A DNA stretch of 64,000 nt from Brevibacterium sp. CBA3109 (lineage in GTDB: Bacteria > Actinomycetota > Actinomycetes > Actinomycetales > Brevibacteriaceae), in NCBI RefSeq assembly GCF_040256645.1, contig NZ_CP158281.1, positions 1,798,001 through 1,862,000 of the forward strand. The letters are read 5' to 3'. The notes under the pieces are model-generated. The model was not told the DNA's origin. It saw only the letters and a list, made by a program, of their open reading frames with translations, and did no database searches. This document shows positions 24,753-33,553 of the stretch, one piece after another (position 1 is the first letter of the stretch; each line of letters begins with the position of its first letter). Both the position numbers and the translations under genes were made by a program.

Positions 24753-25340
24753 ATGAAATCGCTCACAGACGGTCGCTCCACTCGGTGGCAGCAGCATCGC
24801 GACGACAGGCGCCAGGACTTGCTGCGAGCCGTCAGGCATGTCGTCGACGAGTACGGTGACGAACTGTCGATGGAGCAGATCTCGGAGTATTCGGGCACGA
24901 CGAAGTCGGTGCTCTACCGGTATTTCACGGATCGCGCCGGACTGCAGGCGGCAATGGGCGAATGGGCGATGGATGTCATATCCAAGTCACTCGATGACGC
25001 AACAGCTGCCTCGGCGCAGGATGCACTGACCAAGATGATCCATGCTTTCGTCGCGCTCGCCGCAGAATCGCCGAATATCTACCGATTCTGCGATACCGCA
25101 GTGAATCGGTTCGCACCGACGGAGACCGGCGGGTTCTTCAACTCGATCGCCGGCCTCCTCGCCGATCGGCTGGTCCTTGAGGGCGCTCAGGGACAGCTGT
25201 GGGCAGCGGGTGCAATCGGATTCGTGCGTGCCGCGACCGAGAACTGGCTGGCCAACCCTGGCCGCCCCGATGAATTCGCAACCGCAATCAGTCAATGGCT
25301 CTGGGCCTCACTGCCCGCAAAATTAGGAGTACACGAATGA
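24753..25340 (+). CDS. TetR family regulator
   Basis: A 195-residue repressor with an N-terminal helix-turn-helix (MEQISEYSGTTKSVLYRYFT, about residues 40–60) and a ligand-binding C-terminal domain. It is transcribed divergently from the thiolase operon and overlaps the acyl-CoA oxidase start by 4 nt (ATGA), so it is co-expressed with the first enzyme of the pathway. An acyl-CoA ligand is likely by context. TACCGT lies 7 nt before the ATG, suggesting a leaderless mRNA. Confidence 0.9.
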   Translation: MKSLTDGRSTRWQQHRDDRRQDLLRAVRHVVDEYGDELSMEQISEYSGTTKSVLYRYFTDRAGLQAAMGEWAMDVISKSLDDATAASAQDALTKMIHAFVALAAESPNIYRFCDTAVNRFAPTETGGFFNSIAGLLADRLVLEGAQGQLWAAGAIGFVRAATENWLANPGRPDEFATAISQWLWASLPAKLGVHE

Positions 25341-27394
25341 AGCTTTCCCTTGATCCACAGGCGATCAACACTGCTCTCGACGGACGTTGGGCCGAGGCTC
25401 GACGCCAGGGGCGGACCCTGGCTCACCAGGAGGTCACACACGAGGATCCCGCCGATGATCTCGAGACGACTCGGGCGAAGACGCTGACAGGAGTGGGTCT
25501 CATGGCCGACTCGGGACTGCCGATGAAGAGCCTGCCGAAGGCTCTGGGCGGCCTCAACGAACACGCGACCAACGTCGCAGGCTTCGAAGAGACCGTCACA
25601 GCCTCCCCCAGCCTCCAGATCAAGGCTGGAGTCCAGTTCGGGCTCTTCGGCGGAGCAATTCTGCACCTGGGCAACTCCGAACAGCACGAAGCCTGGCTGC
25701 TGGCCGCCCAGAAGGGTGAGCTGTTGGGATCGTTCGCGATGACGGAGATCGGTCACGGCTCTGATGTGGCAGCGGTCGGCACCACTGCGACCTATGAGGC
25801 CGAGAGCGAAGAATTCGTCATTGACACCCCCTTCCGCGCTGCGACGAAGGAGTATATCGGCAATGCCGCCCGCGACGCCCGTGCAGCAGTGGTCTTCGCC
25901 CAACTCATCACCGGTGGCATCAATCATGGTGTGCACGCGTTCTTCGTGCCCATTCGAGACGAGGACGGTGAGGTCCTGCCGGGCATCAACATCGAAGACG
26001 ACGCCTTCAAGGGAGGCCTCAGGGGCGTCGACAACGGTCGCATCGCCTTCGATCAGATCCGCATTCCTCGGTTCAACCTTCTCGATCGCTACGGAGCCGT
26101 GAATGCCGCGGGCGAATACACCTCCCCCATCGACTCACCGGGCCGCCGCTTCTTCACGATGCTCGGGACCCTGGTCCAGGGTCGTGTCTCCCTCGATGGT
26201 GCGGCCATCGTGGCCTCGAAGCTGGCCCTCGACATCGCCGTGCGCTACGGGCTCGAGCGCAAGCAGTTCACCTCTGTCGACGACATCAATGAGAGCACTC
26301 TGCTGGACTATCAGCAGCACCAACGCCGCCTGATGCCGGCCATCGCCTCCGTCTATGCTTCAGCCTTCGCTCACGAGAAGCTCCTCAGCTCGTTCGACGA
26401 GGTGTTCTCCGGCGCCGACGAAAGCGAGGAGAATCGTGCGCTGCTCGAGACTCGGGCCGCGGCGTTCAAGGCCGATACGACGTGGATGGCCCTCGACGTC
26501 ATCCAGGAGTGCCGGGAGGCATGCGGCGGGGCCGGCTACATGGCCGAGAACCGTCTCGTGGGGCTGCGCGCCGACCTCGACGTCTATGCCACGTTCGAAG
26601 GCGATAACACCGTGCTCCTGCAGCTGGCTGCCAAGCGCCTCCTCGGCGACTATGCGAAGGAGTTCGCAAATATCGATGTCGGCGGGGCCGCCCGCTACAT
26701 CGGCACCCAGGCGGCTGAGCGCACGCTCTACCGCTCTGGACTGGCCAATGCGGGACTCGCCATCTCCGACGTCTTCACCCCCAACCTCGGCGAGAAGCGG
26801 ATCCGCTCCGGACGTCTGCAGCGTTCGCTCCTCGAGACCAGGCTCGAGGTCATGGTCTCCGGGCTCGCTCAGGCGCTGCGCCCAGCGATGAAGATGTCAG
26901 CAGCAGATGCTGCGGACCTGTTCAACTCCAATCAGCATGAGTTCATCGAGATGGCTCGTGCCTACGTCGAGTTGGAGAAGTGGAAGGCCCTCGACGAGGC
27001 GATGCGAGAGCAGCAGGACCCCGACCAGAACAAGGTGTTTCGACGTCTGCGCGATACCTACGGTCTCAGCCTCATTGAAAAGCATGTGGGCTGGCACCTG
27101 ATGTACGGTCGTTTGCCGATGCTGCGCGCCCGGCAGCTCAACGAGACCCTCAACCGCCTGTGCGCGAAGCTGTCGGCCAATGCTTTGGACCTGGTGGAGG
27201 CATTCGGCTACGGCGATGATCATCGCCGCGCCACGATCGCGACCGGTGTTGAGGCCAAGCGCCAGGACGAAGCTGCAGACTACTACCGTCACTCCCGTGC
27301 GCAGGAGGACTATGCGGTCCCGGAGAAGCAGCTGCGCAAGGCCGAGAAGGCGGCCCGGAAGGCAGCTGAGAAGGACGGCCGCAAGACGGAGTAG
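25337..27394 (+). CDS. Acyl-CoA oxidase-family flavoprotein
   Basis: A 685-residue protein of the acyl-CoA dehydrogenase superfamily with the architecture of peroxisomal acyl-CoA oxidases. TEIGHGSDVAAVGTTATYE, VVFAQLITGGINHGVHAFFV and DNGRIAFDQIRIPRFNLLDR are ACOX-type blocks, then CREACGGAGYM and TFEGDNTVLLQLAAKRLL. The extra C-terminal acyl-CoA oxidase domain follows, and the last 30 residues are Lys/Ala-rich. Such enzymes pass electrons to oxygen, giving H2O2 and trans-2-enoyl-CoA. ATG 25337 has TAGGAGT upstream and overlaps the tetR stop. With the divergent operon it completes a beta-oxidation cycle. Confidence 0.88.
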   Translation: MKLSLDPQAINTALDGRWAEARRQGRTLAHQEVTHEDPADDLETTRAKTLTGVGLMADSGLPMKSLPKALGGLNEHATNVAGFEETVTASPSLQIKAGVQFGLFGGAILHLGNSEQHEAWLLAAQKGELLGSFAMTEIGHGSDVAAVGTTATYEAESEEFVIDTPFRAATKEYIGNAARDARAAVVFAQLITGGINHGVHAFFVPIRDEDGEVLPGINIEDDAFKGGLRGVDNGRIAFDQIRIPRFNLLDRYGAVNAAGEYTSPIDSPGRRFFTMLGTLVQGRVSLDGAAIVASKLALDIAVRYGLERKQFTSVDDINESTLLDYQQHQRRLMPAIASVYASAFAHEKLLSSFDEVFSGADESEENRALLETRAAAFKADTTWMALDVIQECREACGGAGYMAENRLVGLRADLDVYATFEGDNTVLLQLAAKRLLGDYAKEFANIDVGGAARYIGTQAAERTLYRSGLANAGLAISDVFTPNLGEKRIRSGRLQRSLLETRLEVMVSGLAQALRPAMKMSAADAADLFNSNQHEFIEMARAYVELEKWKALDEAMREQQDPDQNKVFRRLRDTYGLSLIEKHVGWHLMYGRLPMLRARQLNETLNRLCAKLSANALDLVEAFGYGDDHRRATIATGVEAKRQDEAADYYRHSRAQEDYAVPEKQLRKAEKAARKAAEKDGRKTE

Positions 27395-27413
27395 AAGTCT
27401 TGACAGGCAGTGT

Positions 27414-27449
27414 GAGGGGCCGTGCGGCGAATCAGCCGCACGGCCCCTC
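27414..27449 (+). terminator. Terminator of the tetR–acyl-CoA oxidase unit
   Basis: Perfect 15-bp stem (27414–27428 with 27435–27449), loop GAATCA, 19 nt past the stop codon. It may also stop convergent metX transcription. Confidence 0.8.
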
Positions 27450-27576
27450 CCGCGTTGTGCTGGACTCCACGACTCGTATGCGGGAGTGTCTCGTGTGCCG
27501 GACGACAGTTGCCGGTCACCGGCAGCTCGAGCGCGACCGCGCGCAATCACTGGCAGTCAGGGGAAATCACTGGCGA

Positions 27577-28611
27577 TCAGGCGCTGAGGAAGTCCTTCAG
27601 CGCCGCTGAGACTGTTGCAGTCTCCGTGAGGAAACCGTCGTGACCGACCTCGGATTCGATGACGTGATGGGTCACCGCTCCAGGCAGATTCTGGGCGAGA
27701 AGTTCCACTTGTGCGGGCGGGAACAGCCGATCTGAGGAGACCGAGACGACGAGGTTGTCGGTGCAGGCATCGGCCAATGAAGTCGCCAGGTCGTGGCAGC
27801 GGCCCATGCGCACGTCGTGATCGCGCAGAGCGCGGGAGAGCACGACATAACTGTGTGGGTCGAACCGGGCGGTGAGCTTCTTCGCCTGGTGGTCGAGGTA
27901 TGAGGTGACCTCGTAGTAGTCAGGCGATCTGCGTCGCCTGGAGAAGCGATGGTTGAGCTCCGCATCGTTGCGGTAGGTCAGGTGGGCGATCTGGCGGGCC
28001 AGGCCGAGACCTTGGGCAGGGAAACGGCCGACCGCTGTGTAGTCACCGGAGTAGTAGTCGGGGTCGAGTTCGATCGCACGTTCCTGCATCATCGCCCAGG
28101 CGATCTGATCGGCTTCACAGAAAGCTGGTGCGGCGATGATCGCGCACTTCTTCACCTTGCGGTTGTCGAGCAGGGCGAATTCGAGGGCTCTGGCTCCGCC
28201 CATTGACCCGCCGATGACGGCATGCCACGAATCGATCCCGAGTATCTGCCCGAGATTGTGTTCTAAGCGGGCCATATCGCGGATGGTGACCGCAGGGAAT
28301 CTGGATCCGTAGGGCAGTCCGTCGTCATAGACAGACTGTGGTCCCGTGGTTCCCGAGCACCCACCGAGCGAATTCGCACACACCACGAAGTATTCGTCCG
28401 TGTCGATCGCCTCGCCCGGACCGACGACTCCTGCCCACCATTCGGTGACGCTGGTGTCGCCGGTCAGGGCGTGTTCGATCAGGACCGCATTGCTGCGGTC
28501 GAAGTTGAGTCTGCCGAAGGTTTCGTAGGCGACTTCGACAGTTCCGAACGTGTGTCCGGATTCTGTGACGAAGCCCAGAATTCGCTCGACGGAAGTGCTC
28601 TGGGTAGTCAT
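27577..28611 (-). CDS. metX: Homoserine O-acetyltransferase MetX
   Basis: A 344-residue alpha/beta hydrolase-fold acyltransferase, the first committed step of methionine synthesis. The nucleophile is Ser136 in the elbow VIGGSMGGARALE. The Asp and His of the triad are in SSDRLFPP and EVGHDGFL. ATG 28611 is chosen: it lies one base after the metY stop (TGACATG). The acyl donor (acetyl versus succinyl CoA) is inferred from the pairing with metY. Two imperfect 16-bp direct repeats (27545–27560 and 27565–27580) span its stop codon. Confidence 0.93.
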   Translation of the reverse strand: MTTQSTSVERILGFVTESGHTFGTVEVAYETFGRLNFDRSNAVLIEHALTGDTSVTEWWAGVVGPGEAIDTDEYFVVCANSLGGCSGTTGPQSVYDDGLPYGSRFPAVTIRDMARLEHNLGQILGIDSWHAVIGGSMGGARALEFALLDNRKVKKCAIIAAPAFCEADQIAWAMMQERAIELDPDYYSGDYTAVGRFPAQGLGLARQIAHLTYRNDAELNHRFSRRRRSPDYYEVTSYLDHQAKKLTARFDPHSYVVLSRALRDHDVRMGRCHDLATSLADACTDNLVVSVSSDRLFPPAQVELLAQNLPGAVTHHVIESEVGHDGFLTETATVSAALKDFLSA

Positions 28612-28612
28612 G

Positions 28613-29935
28613 TCAGGCTGCGGCCGACGCATTCGCTGCGGCAGCGGCGAAGCCCTTGTCGATGTCGGCGATGATGTCGGCGCTGCCTTCGAGCCCCACG
28701 GACAAGCGCACGAGTGCCGGGTTCACACCGGCAGCAGCCTGCGCGTCTTCGCCAAGCTGCGAATGAGTCGTCGACGCCGGGTGGATGACCAAGGAGCGGA
28801 CATCGCCGATGTTGGCCACGTGTGAGTGCAGTTCGAGTGCATCGACGAAGGCCACGGCGGCGTCGAAGCCGCCGGCGATGTCGAAGGACAGGACCGAGCC
28901 GACACCGTTCGGCAGGTATTTTTTGGCCTTGTCGCGCCAGGGGCTGGACTCGAGTCCGGCGAAGGCGACGCGGCTGACCTGTTCGTGGTTCTCAAGGTAG
29001 GAGGCAACCTTGTTCGCATTCTCGACATGGCGGTCGATGCGCAGGCTCAGAGTCTCCAGTCCCTGGGCGATGAGGAACGCATTGAACGGGCTGGCGGCTG
29101 GTCCGAGGTCACGCAGGCCCTGCACGCGGGCCTTGAGACCGAAGGAGACGTTCGCGCCGAACGGCGAATCCGCGCCGAGGTCGCGAGCGTAGACCAGACC
29201 GTTGTAGGACTCATCCGGGGTGTTGAAGCCGGGGAACTTCTCCGGCCGCGTGCCGTAGTCGAAGTTTCCGCTGTCGACGACGACACCGGCGATCGAGGTG
29301 CCATGTCCGCCGAGGTACTTCGTGGCCGAGTGGAGAACGACGTCGGCACCGTGCTCGATCGGGCGCACCAGGTAGGGGGTGGCCAGGGTGTTGTCGGTGA
29401 AGAGCGGAACACCGGCCTCGTGAGCGATGTCAGCCACAGCTGCAATGTCGAGGACATCGGAGCGGGGGTTGGAGACGACCTCGGCGAAGAAGAGCTTCGT
29501 GTTCTCCTGTGTCGCGTTCTTCCAAGCATCGAGGTCGTCGACGTCGACGAACGTGGTCTCGATGCCGAGTTTGCGCAGGGTCACGTGAAGCAGGTTGTAG
29601 GTTCCGCCGTAGAGACTGGAACTGGCGACGATGTGGTCACCGGCTTCGGCGACGTTCGTAATCGCCAGCAGGGCTGCTGACTGTCCAGATGCGGTGAGCA
29701 CGGCGTGGACTCCGCCTTCGAGGTCGGCGATGCGGTTCTCCACGACCTCTGTGGTCGGGTTGGTGATGCGGGTGTAGATGGGACCGAGCTCGGTGAGTGC
29801 GAAGCGGTTCGCTGCCGTCTCATTGCTGTCGAAGACGAAGGAGGTGGTCTGGTGGATGGGCAGCGCACGGGAGCCGGTGGTCGGGTCCGGTGTCTGACCA
29901 GCATGGATCTGACGAGTTTCGAATGACTGGGTCAT
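28613..29935 (-). CDS. metY: O-acetylhomoserine sulfhydrylase MetY
   Basis: A 440-residue PLP enzyme of the Cys/Met-metabolism family that makes homocysteine from O-acetylhomoserine and sulfide. PLP-binding Lys206 is in LHSATKYLGGHG and Asp181 in FTDNTLATP. The opening FETRQIHAGQTPDPTTGSR is typical of MetY. ATG 29935 has GGAGGAG upstream; the longer frame is rejected. It is followed directly by metX, so sulfide is incorporated by direct sulfhydrylation. A pair of 21-bp-spaced direct repeats lies over its promoter. Confidence 0.94.
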   Translation of the reverse strand: MTQSFETRQIHAGQTPDPTTGSRALPIHQTTSFVFDSNETAANRFALTELGPIYTRITNPTTEVVENRIADLEGGVHAVLTASGQSAALLAITNVAEAGDHIVASSSLYGGTYNLLHVTLRKLGIETTFVDVDDLDAWKNATQENTKLFFAEVVSNPRSDVLDIAAVADIAHEAGVPLFTDNTLATPYLVRPIEHGADVVLHSATKYLGGHGTSIAGVVVDSGNFDYGTRPEKFPGFNTPDESYNGLVYARDLGADSPFGANVSFGLKARVQGLRDLGPAASPFNAFLIAQGLETLSLRIDRHVENANKVASYLENHEQVSRVAFAGLESSPWRDKAKKYLPNGVGSVLSFDIAGGFDAAVAFVDALELHSHVANIGDVRSLVIHPASTTHSQLGEDAQAAAGVNPALVRLSVGLEGSADIIADIDKGFAAAAANASAAA

Positions 29936-30008
29936 GGTGTCTCCTCCGGGTATGGCTGATTCGCCCGTGGTGGTCCGCGCGAGTGGTTGTGGTGATGTCA
30001 CTACTGTC

Positions 30009-30075
30009 TTCGACTCTCAGGCTGCGAGTATGCGATCTCGTCATGTTCGTGTCACCTGGCGTCATGTTTCGTCAC
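30009..30075 (-). promoter_or_regulatory. metY upstream region: promoter and 21-bp-spaced direct repeats
   Basis: The + strand carries CGTCATGTTCGTGTCAC (30039–30055) and CGTCATGTTTCGTCAC (30060–30075), two near-identical direct repeats starting 21 bp apart, i.e. two helical turns. On the minus strand a plausible promoter (TGACAC, 16 bp, CATACT) overlaps the gene-proximal copy. A methionine or sulfur regulator could bind here. No SAM riboswitch core is recognisable. Confidence 0.5.
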
Positions 30076-30093
30076 ACCGTTCGCAGATCCATC

Positions 30094-30109
30094 ACCCCGG
30101 CTGCGGGGT
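30094..30109 (-). terminator. Short hairpin after dnaE2
   Basis: Arms ACCCCG/CGGGGT with a GCTG loop immediately past the dnaE2 stop; a likely terminator separating the mutasome from metY. Confidence 0.55.
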
Positions 30110-30111
30110 CC

Positions 30112-33100
30112 TCACCGGAAGTTGCGGGCCTTGGTCGGCAGCTGCACCTCGAGCGGGATGAGCTTGTGGGCGTAGAGGCTCACAACCTCTCCCCCGCGTT
30201 GGATCAGCCCGGTGACCACGAGGGCGTTGCGCGAGGTCGCGATCGGCCGGAACCGCTTCATCAGCCCGGGCGTGGCCACGACGTTGAGCATCCCGAATTC
30301 GTCCTCGAGGTTGATGAATGTGATCCCCGAGGCCGTGCCCGGGCGCTGTCGGTGTGTGACGATGGCGGCCACCGTCATCCGGGTCCCGTCCGCAGCCGCC
30401 GCGGCATCCGCTGTCGAGGCATAGCCCCGTTCGATCAGGGACGCTCGCAGGATCTCGGTCGGGTACCCGTCGACCGTGATCCCGGTGGAGAAGAGTTCGG
30501 CCAGGGTCGTGTCGAAGGCATCCATGGTCGGCAGGCTCGGCGCCGAGGAGATCGTGGCGGTTCCCGGGAGCACGCCCGGGTGTGCTCCCGCGACTCCTCC
30601 GGCCAGCCACAGTGCCTGCCTGCGGTCGAGGTCGAAGCTGCTCAATGCTCCCGCGGTTGCCAGCCCTTCGAGTGCCTGCTTTCCGATGCCGGTCCTCTCT
30701 GCCAGGTCTGCCACCGAGGCGAATGGTGCCCTCGCGCGTTCGGTCACGATCACCTCGGCAAAAGAACCGACATGAGCCACCGAGTCGAGACCCAATCGGA
30801 TCCCGAACTCGCCCGAGGTTCCGATGCCATCGGTTTCGAGGCGTTCCAGGTCGGTGCCGGCCATCGAATGGCGGATGTCCACGGGTAGGATTCTCACACC
30901 GTGCCGGCGGGCGTCGGCGACGAGTGACTGCGGCGAGTAGAAGCCCATCGGCTGACTGCGCAGCAGGCCCACAGTGAACGCCGCATGATGGTGGTATTTG
31001 AACCAGGCCGACTGGTAGACGAGGTTCGCGAAGCTGATCGCATGAGATTCGGGGAACCCGTAGTTGGCGAACGCGGCAATCGTGGAGAAGATGGACTCCG
31101 CCGTCTCCTCGTCGACTCCTTTGGCTGCGGCACCGGCCTGGAACTTCTGCGCCAGTTCGTTCATCCGCTTCTCTGATCGCCGCGACCCCATGGCCTGGCG
31201 CAGCTGATCGGCATCGGCACCGGTGAAACCGCCGACGTCGATGGCCATCTGCATGAGCTGCTCTTGGAACAGCGGCACCCCGTAGGTCTTGGCCAGGGAC
31301 TTCTGCAGCAGAGGGTGGAGGTATTCGACCTCGTCAAGGCCCTGTCGTCTGCGGATATAGGGGTGGACGGAACCGCCCTGGATGGGGCCGGGTCTGATCA
31401 GTGCAACCTGGACGGCGAGGTCGTAGAACGTTTCCGGACGCAGCCTGGGAAGGGTCGCCAGCTGAGCCCGCGATTCGACCTGGAACACACCCACCGCATC
31501 GGCCTTCTGCAGCATCTTGTAGACGTCCTCGTCCTCGTCATCGATATGGGCGCGTTCGATGAGCTCGCCCGTGTGCCTGTGGACCAGGTCGACCATCTCG
31601 TGGAGTGCGGTGAGCATGCCCAGTCCCAGCAGGTCGAACTTCACCAGGTCCATGGCGGCACAGTCGTCTTTGTCCCATTGGACAACGGTGCGATGGCCCA
31701 TCGTGGCCTTCTCGATCGGAACGACCTCACCGATGGGACGATCAGCGAGGATCATGCCGCCCGAGTGGATGCCCAGGTGACGGGGTGAGCCGAGGAGGTC
31801 GCCGGCGATCGTGAGCACCGGGGCCGGGACCGGGGAATCGGAGGCCTCGGGCAGGGTCGACCAACGGTTGCTGGCCTTTGAGAACGCATCCTGCTGGCCC
31901 GGTTCGTAGCCCAGACTGAAGGCCGCGTCCCGGATCGCTGACTTCGCCCGGTAGGTGATGACGTTCGCGACCTGAGCGGCGCGTTCACGGCCGAAATGAT
32001 CATAGACATATTGGATGACTTCCTCCCGCCTGCCCGATTCGATGTCGATGTCGATATCCGGATAGCCCTTGCGATCCGGTGACAGGAAGCGGTCGAAGAG
32101 GAGTTCGTGCTTGACCGCGTCGACGGCGGTGATGTCGAGGACATAGCAGACTGCGGAGTTCGCCGCCGAGCCTCTCCCCTGGCAGAAGATGCTCACTCGA
32201 TGGCAGAACTCGGTGATGTCGTAGACGATGAGGAAGTATCCACAGAACCCCAGCGTCGCGATCATGTTCATCTCCCGATCAAGCTGTGCCCATGCCTTCG
32301 GGTTTGCAGCCCTGGATCCGTAGCGCCTGGCGCCGCGGTCTTCAATCAGCTCACGCAGATACTCTTCGGCCCCACGGGCATCGGGCATCGGGGCACGCGG
32401 CAGGTCCGGGCGGGCCGAGTTCAGGACGAAGGAGCATTCCTTCCCGATGGCCACGGCGTTCTCCAACGCCTGCCGGGGGAAGCGTGCGGCCATCTCCTCG
32501 CCCGTATGGATCCGGGCATTCGCCGTCGCCGGCAGCCACCCGGCCAGCTCGTCGAGGGACAGCCGAGACCTCACCGATGCCCTCACCTGCGCTGACTTCC
32601 ATTGCGCCCGGGTAGCGAAGTGCACACCGTTGCTGGCCACGACCGGCACATGAGCCCGCTGTGCAAGCTCGCCGAGGTGGCGCAGCCGTTCGTCGTCGTC
32701 TGGGGTTCCGTCCCGGCTGAGTTCGACCGCGATCCGCTCGCGCCCGAAGCGGGCGATGAGTTCGCGCAGGGCTCCGAGTCCACCGTCTGGATCATTCAGA
32801 GCTCGGCGCAGAGGGCCTTTGCGGCAGCCGGTGAGGATCGTCCAGTCCCCGCTCATCGCGGCCAGCTCTTCGAGACCGAACGCCGGCCGGTTCTTCTCTC
32901 CTGCCAGGTTGGCCTCGGTGATGGCCGTCGACAGTCGGTGGTATCCCTCGACTCCGCGGGCAAGGACCACAAGGTGGGTGGCATCGGGATCGGTCTGGCC
33001 GGGGATCTTCTCCTCCAACCCCACGGACAGCTCCGCGCCGAAGACGGTGGGCAGGCCCACCTCGGCGGCGGCATGGGCGAATCGCACCGCACCATAGAGA

Positions 33101-33465
33101 CCATTGTGATCGGTCAGCGCTAAGGATGTCAGCCCTGCGGCGGCGCCTGCGGCCACGAGCTCCTCCGGGTCGGAGGCCCCATCGAGGAAACTGAACTGGG
33201 AGTGTGCATGCAGCTCGGCCCATTCGACGGTGGAGGTGCGCAGAATGGGTCCCTGGCCCGGCCCCGAATACCGGCCAGCGCCATCGGAACCGCCGGGTCC
33301 CACCGACATCTGATGACGGTCGGGACGGGAGAAGGCAGGCGCGTCGGATCCATCGGCATGTTTGTCGACCGATTGCCTGTCGGTGACCTGCTTGCCGCTG
33401 GTCTGCTTGCCCTCCAGCCGCTGGGCCAGCTGGGACCAGGGGGTGCGCGGATTCGAAAAGCCCAT
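30112..33465 (-). CDS. dnaE2: Error-prone DNA polymerase III alpha subunit DnaE2 (ImuC)
   Basis: A 1117-residue C-family polymerase used for SOS mutagenesis and damage tolerance. Domains in order: a variable N-terminal extension of about 75 residues, a PHP domain (WAELHAHSQFSFLDGASDPE), the polymerase palm with the catalytic aspartates in GYPDIDIDIESGRR, the fingers and thumb (LIRPGPIQGGSVHPYI, GGFTGADADQLRQAMGSRRS), a helix-hairpin-helix (RTGIGKQALEGLATAGALSSF) and a C-terminal OB domain. It differs from replicative DnaE by its neighbours imuA and imuB. It is 84 bp downstream of imuB on the same strand and probably shares the LexA-controlled promoter. Confidence 0.95.
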   Translation of the reverse strand: MGFSNPRTPWSQLAQRLEGKQTSGKQVTDRQSVDKHADGSDAPAFSRPDRHQMSVGPGGSDGAGRYSGPGQGPILRTSTVEWAELHAHSQFSFLDGASDPEELVAAGAAAGLTSLALTDHNGLYGAVRFAHAAAEVGLPTVFGAELSVGLEEKIPGQTDPDATHLVVLARGVEGYHRLSTAITEANLAGEKNRPAFGLEELAAMSGDWTILTGCRKGPLRRALNDPDGGLGALRELIARFGRERIAVELSRDGTPDDDERLRHLGELAQRAHVPVVASNGVHFATRAQWKSAQVRASVRSRLSLDELAGWLPATANARIHTGEEMAARFPRQALENAVAIGKECSFVLNSARPDLPRAPMPDARGAEEYLRELIEDRGARRYGSRAANPKAWAQLDREMNMIATLGFCGYFLIVYDITEFCHRVSIFCQGRGSAANSAVCYVLDITAVDAVKHELLFDRFLSPDRKGYPDIDIDIESGRREEVIQYVYDHFGRERAAQVANVITYRAKSAIRDAAFSLGYEPGQQDAFSKASNRWSTLPEASDSPVPAPVLTIAGDLLGSPRHLGIHSGGMILADRPIGEVVPIEKATMGHRTVVQWDKDDCAAMDLVKFDLLGLGMLTALHEMVDLVHRHTGELIERAHIDDEDEDVYKMLQKADAVGVFQVESRAQLATLPRLRPETFYDLAVQVALIRPGPIQGGSVHPYIRRRQGLDEVEYLHPLLQKSLAKTYGVPLFQEQLMQMAIDVGGFTGADADQLRQAMGSRRSEKRMNELAQKFQAGAAAKGVDEETAESIFSTIAAFANYGFPESHAISFANLVYQSAWFKYHHHAAFTVGLLRSQPMGFYSPQSLVADARRHGVRILPVDIRHSMAGTDLERLETDGIGTSGEFGIRLGLDSVAHVGSFAEVIVTERARAPFASVADLAERTGIGKQALEGLATAGALSSFDLDRRQALWLAGGVAGAHPGVLPGTATISSAPSLPTMDAFDTTLAELFSTGITVDGYPTEILRASLIERGYASTADAAAAADGTRMTVAAIVTHRQRPGTASGITFINLEDEFGMLNVVATPGLMKRFRPIATSRNALVVTGLIQRGGEVVSLYAHKLIPLEVQLPTKARNFR

Positions 33466-33499
33466 CGGCGGTTCAGCTCTCTCATCTCGGTGGTGTCAT

Positions 33500-33553
33500 C
33501 GGTCGTTCAGTGTCAGCGGTCGTTCAGTGTCAGCGGTCGTTCAGTGCCATCAG
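33500..33553 (-). repeat. 17-bp tandem repeat (about 3 copies) at the imuB stop codon
   Basis: Two perfect copies of CGGTCGTTCAGTGTCAG (33500–33516 and 33517–33533) and a third partial copy from 33534. The third overlaps the imuB stop (33550–33552), so the repeat lies mainly in the imuB–dnaE2 gap. Confidence 0.85.

Noticed and set aside
29936-30111. SAM riboswitch upstream of metY
   Set aside because: The leader has no recognisable SAM-I/SAM-IV core or fitting helices; direct repeats and a normal promoter explain the region better.
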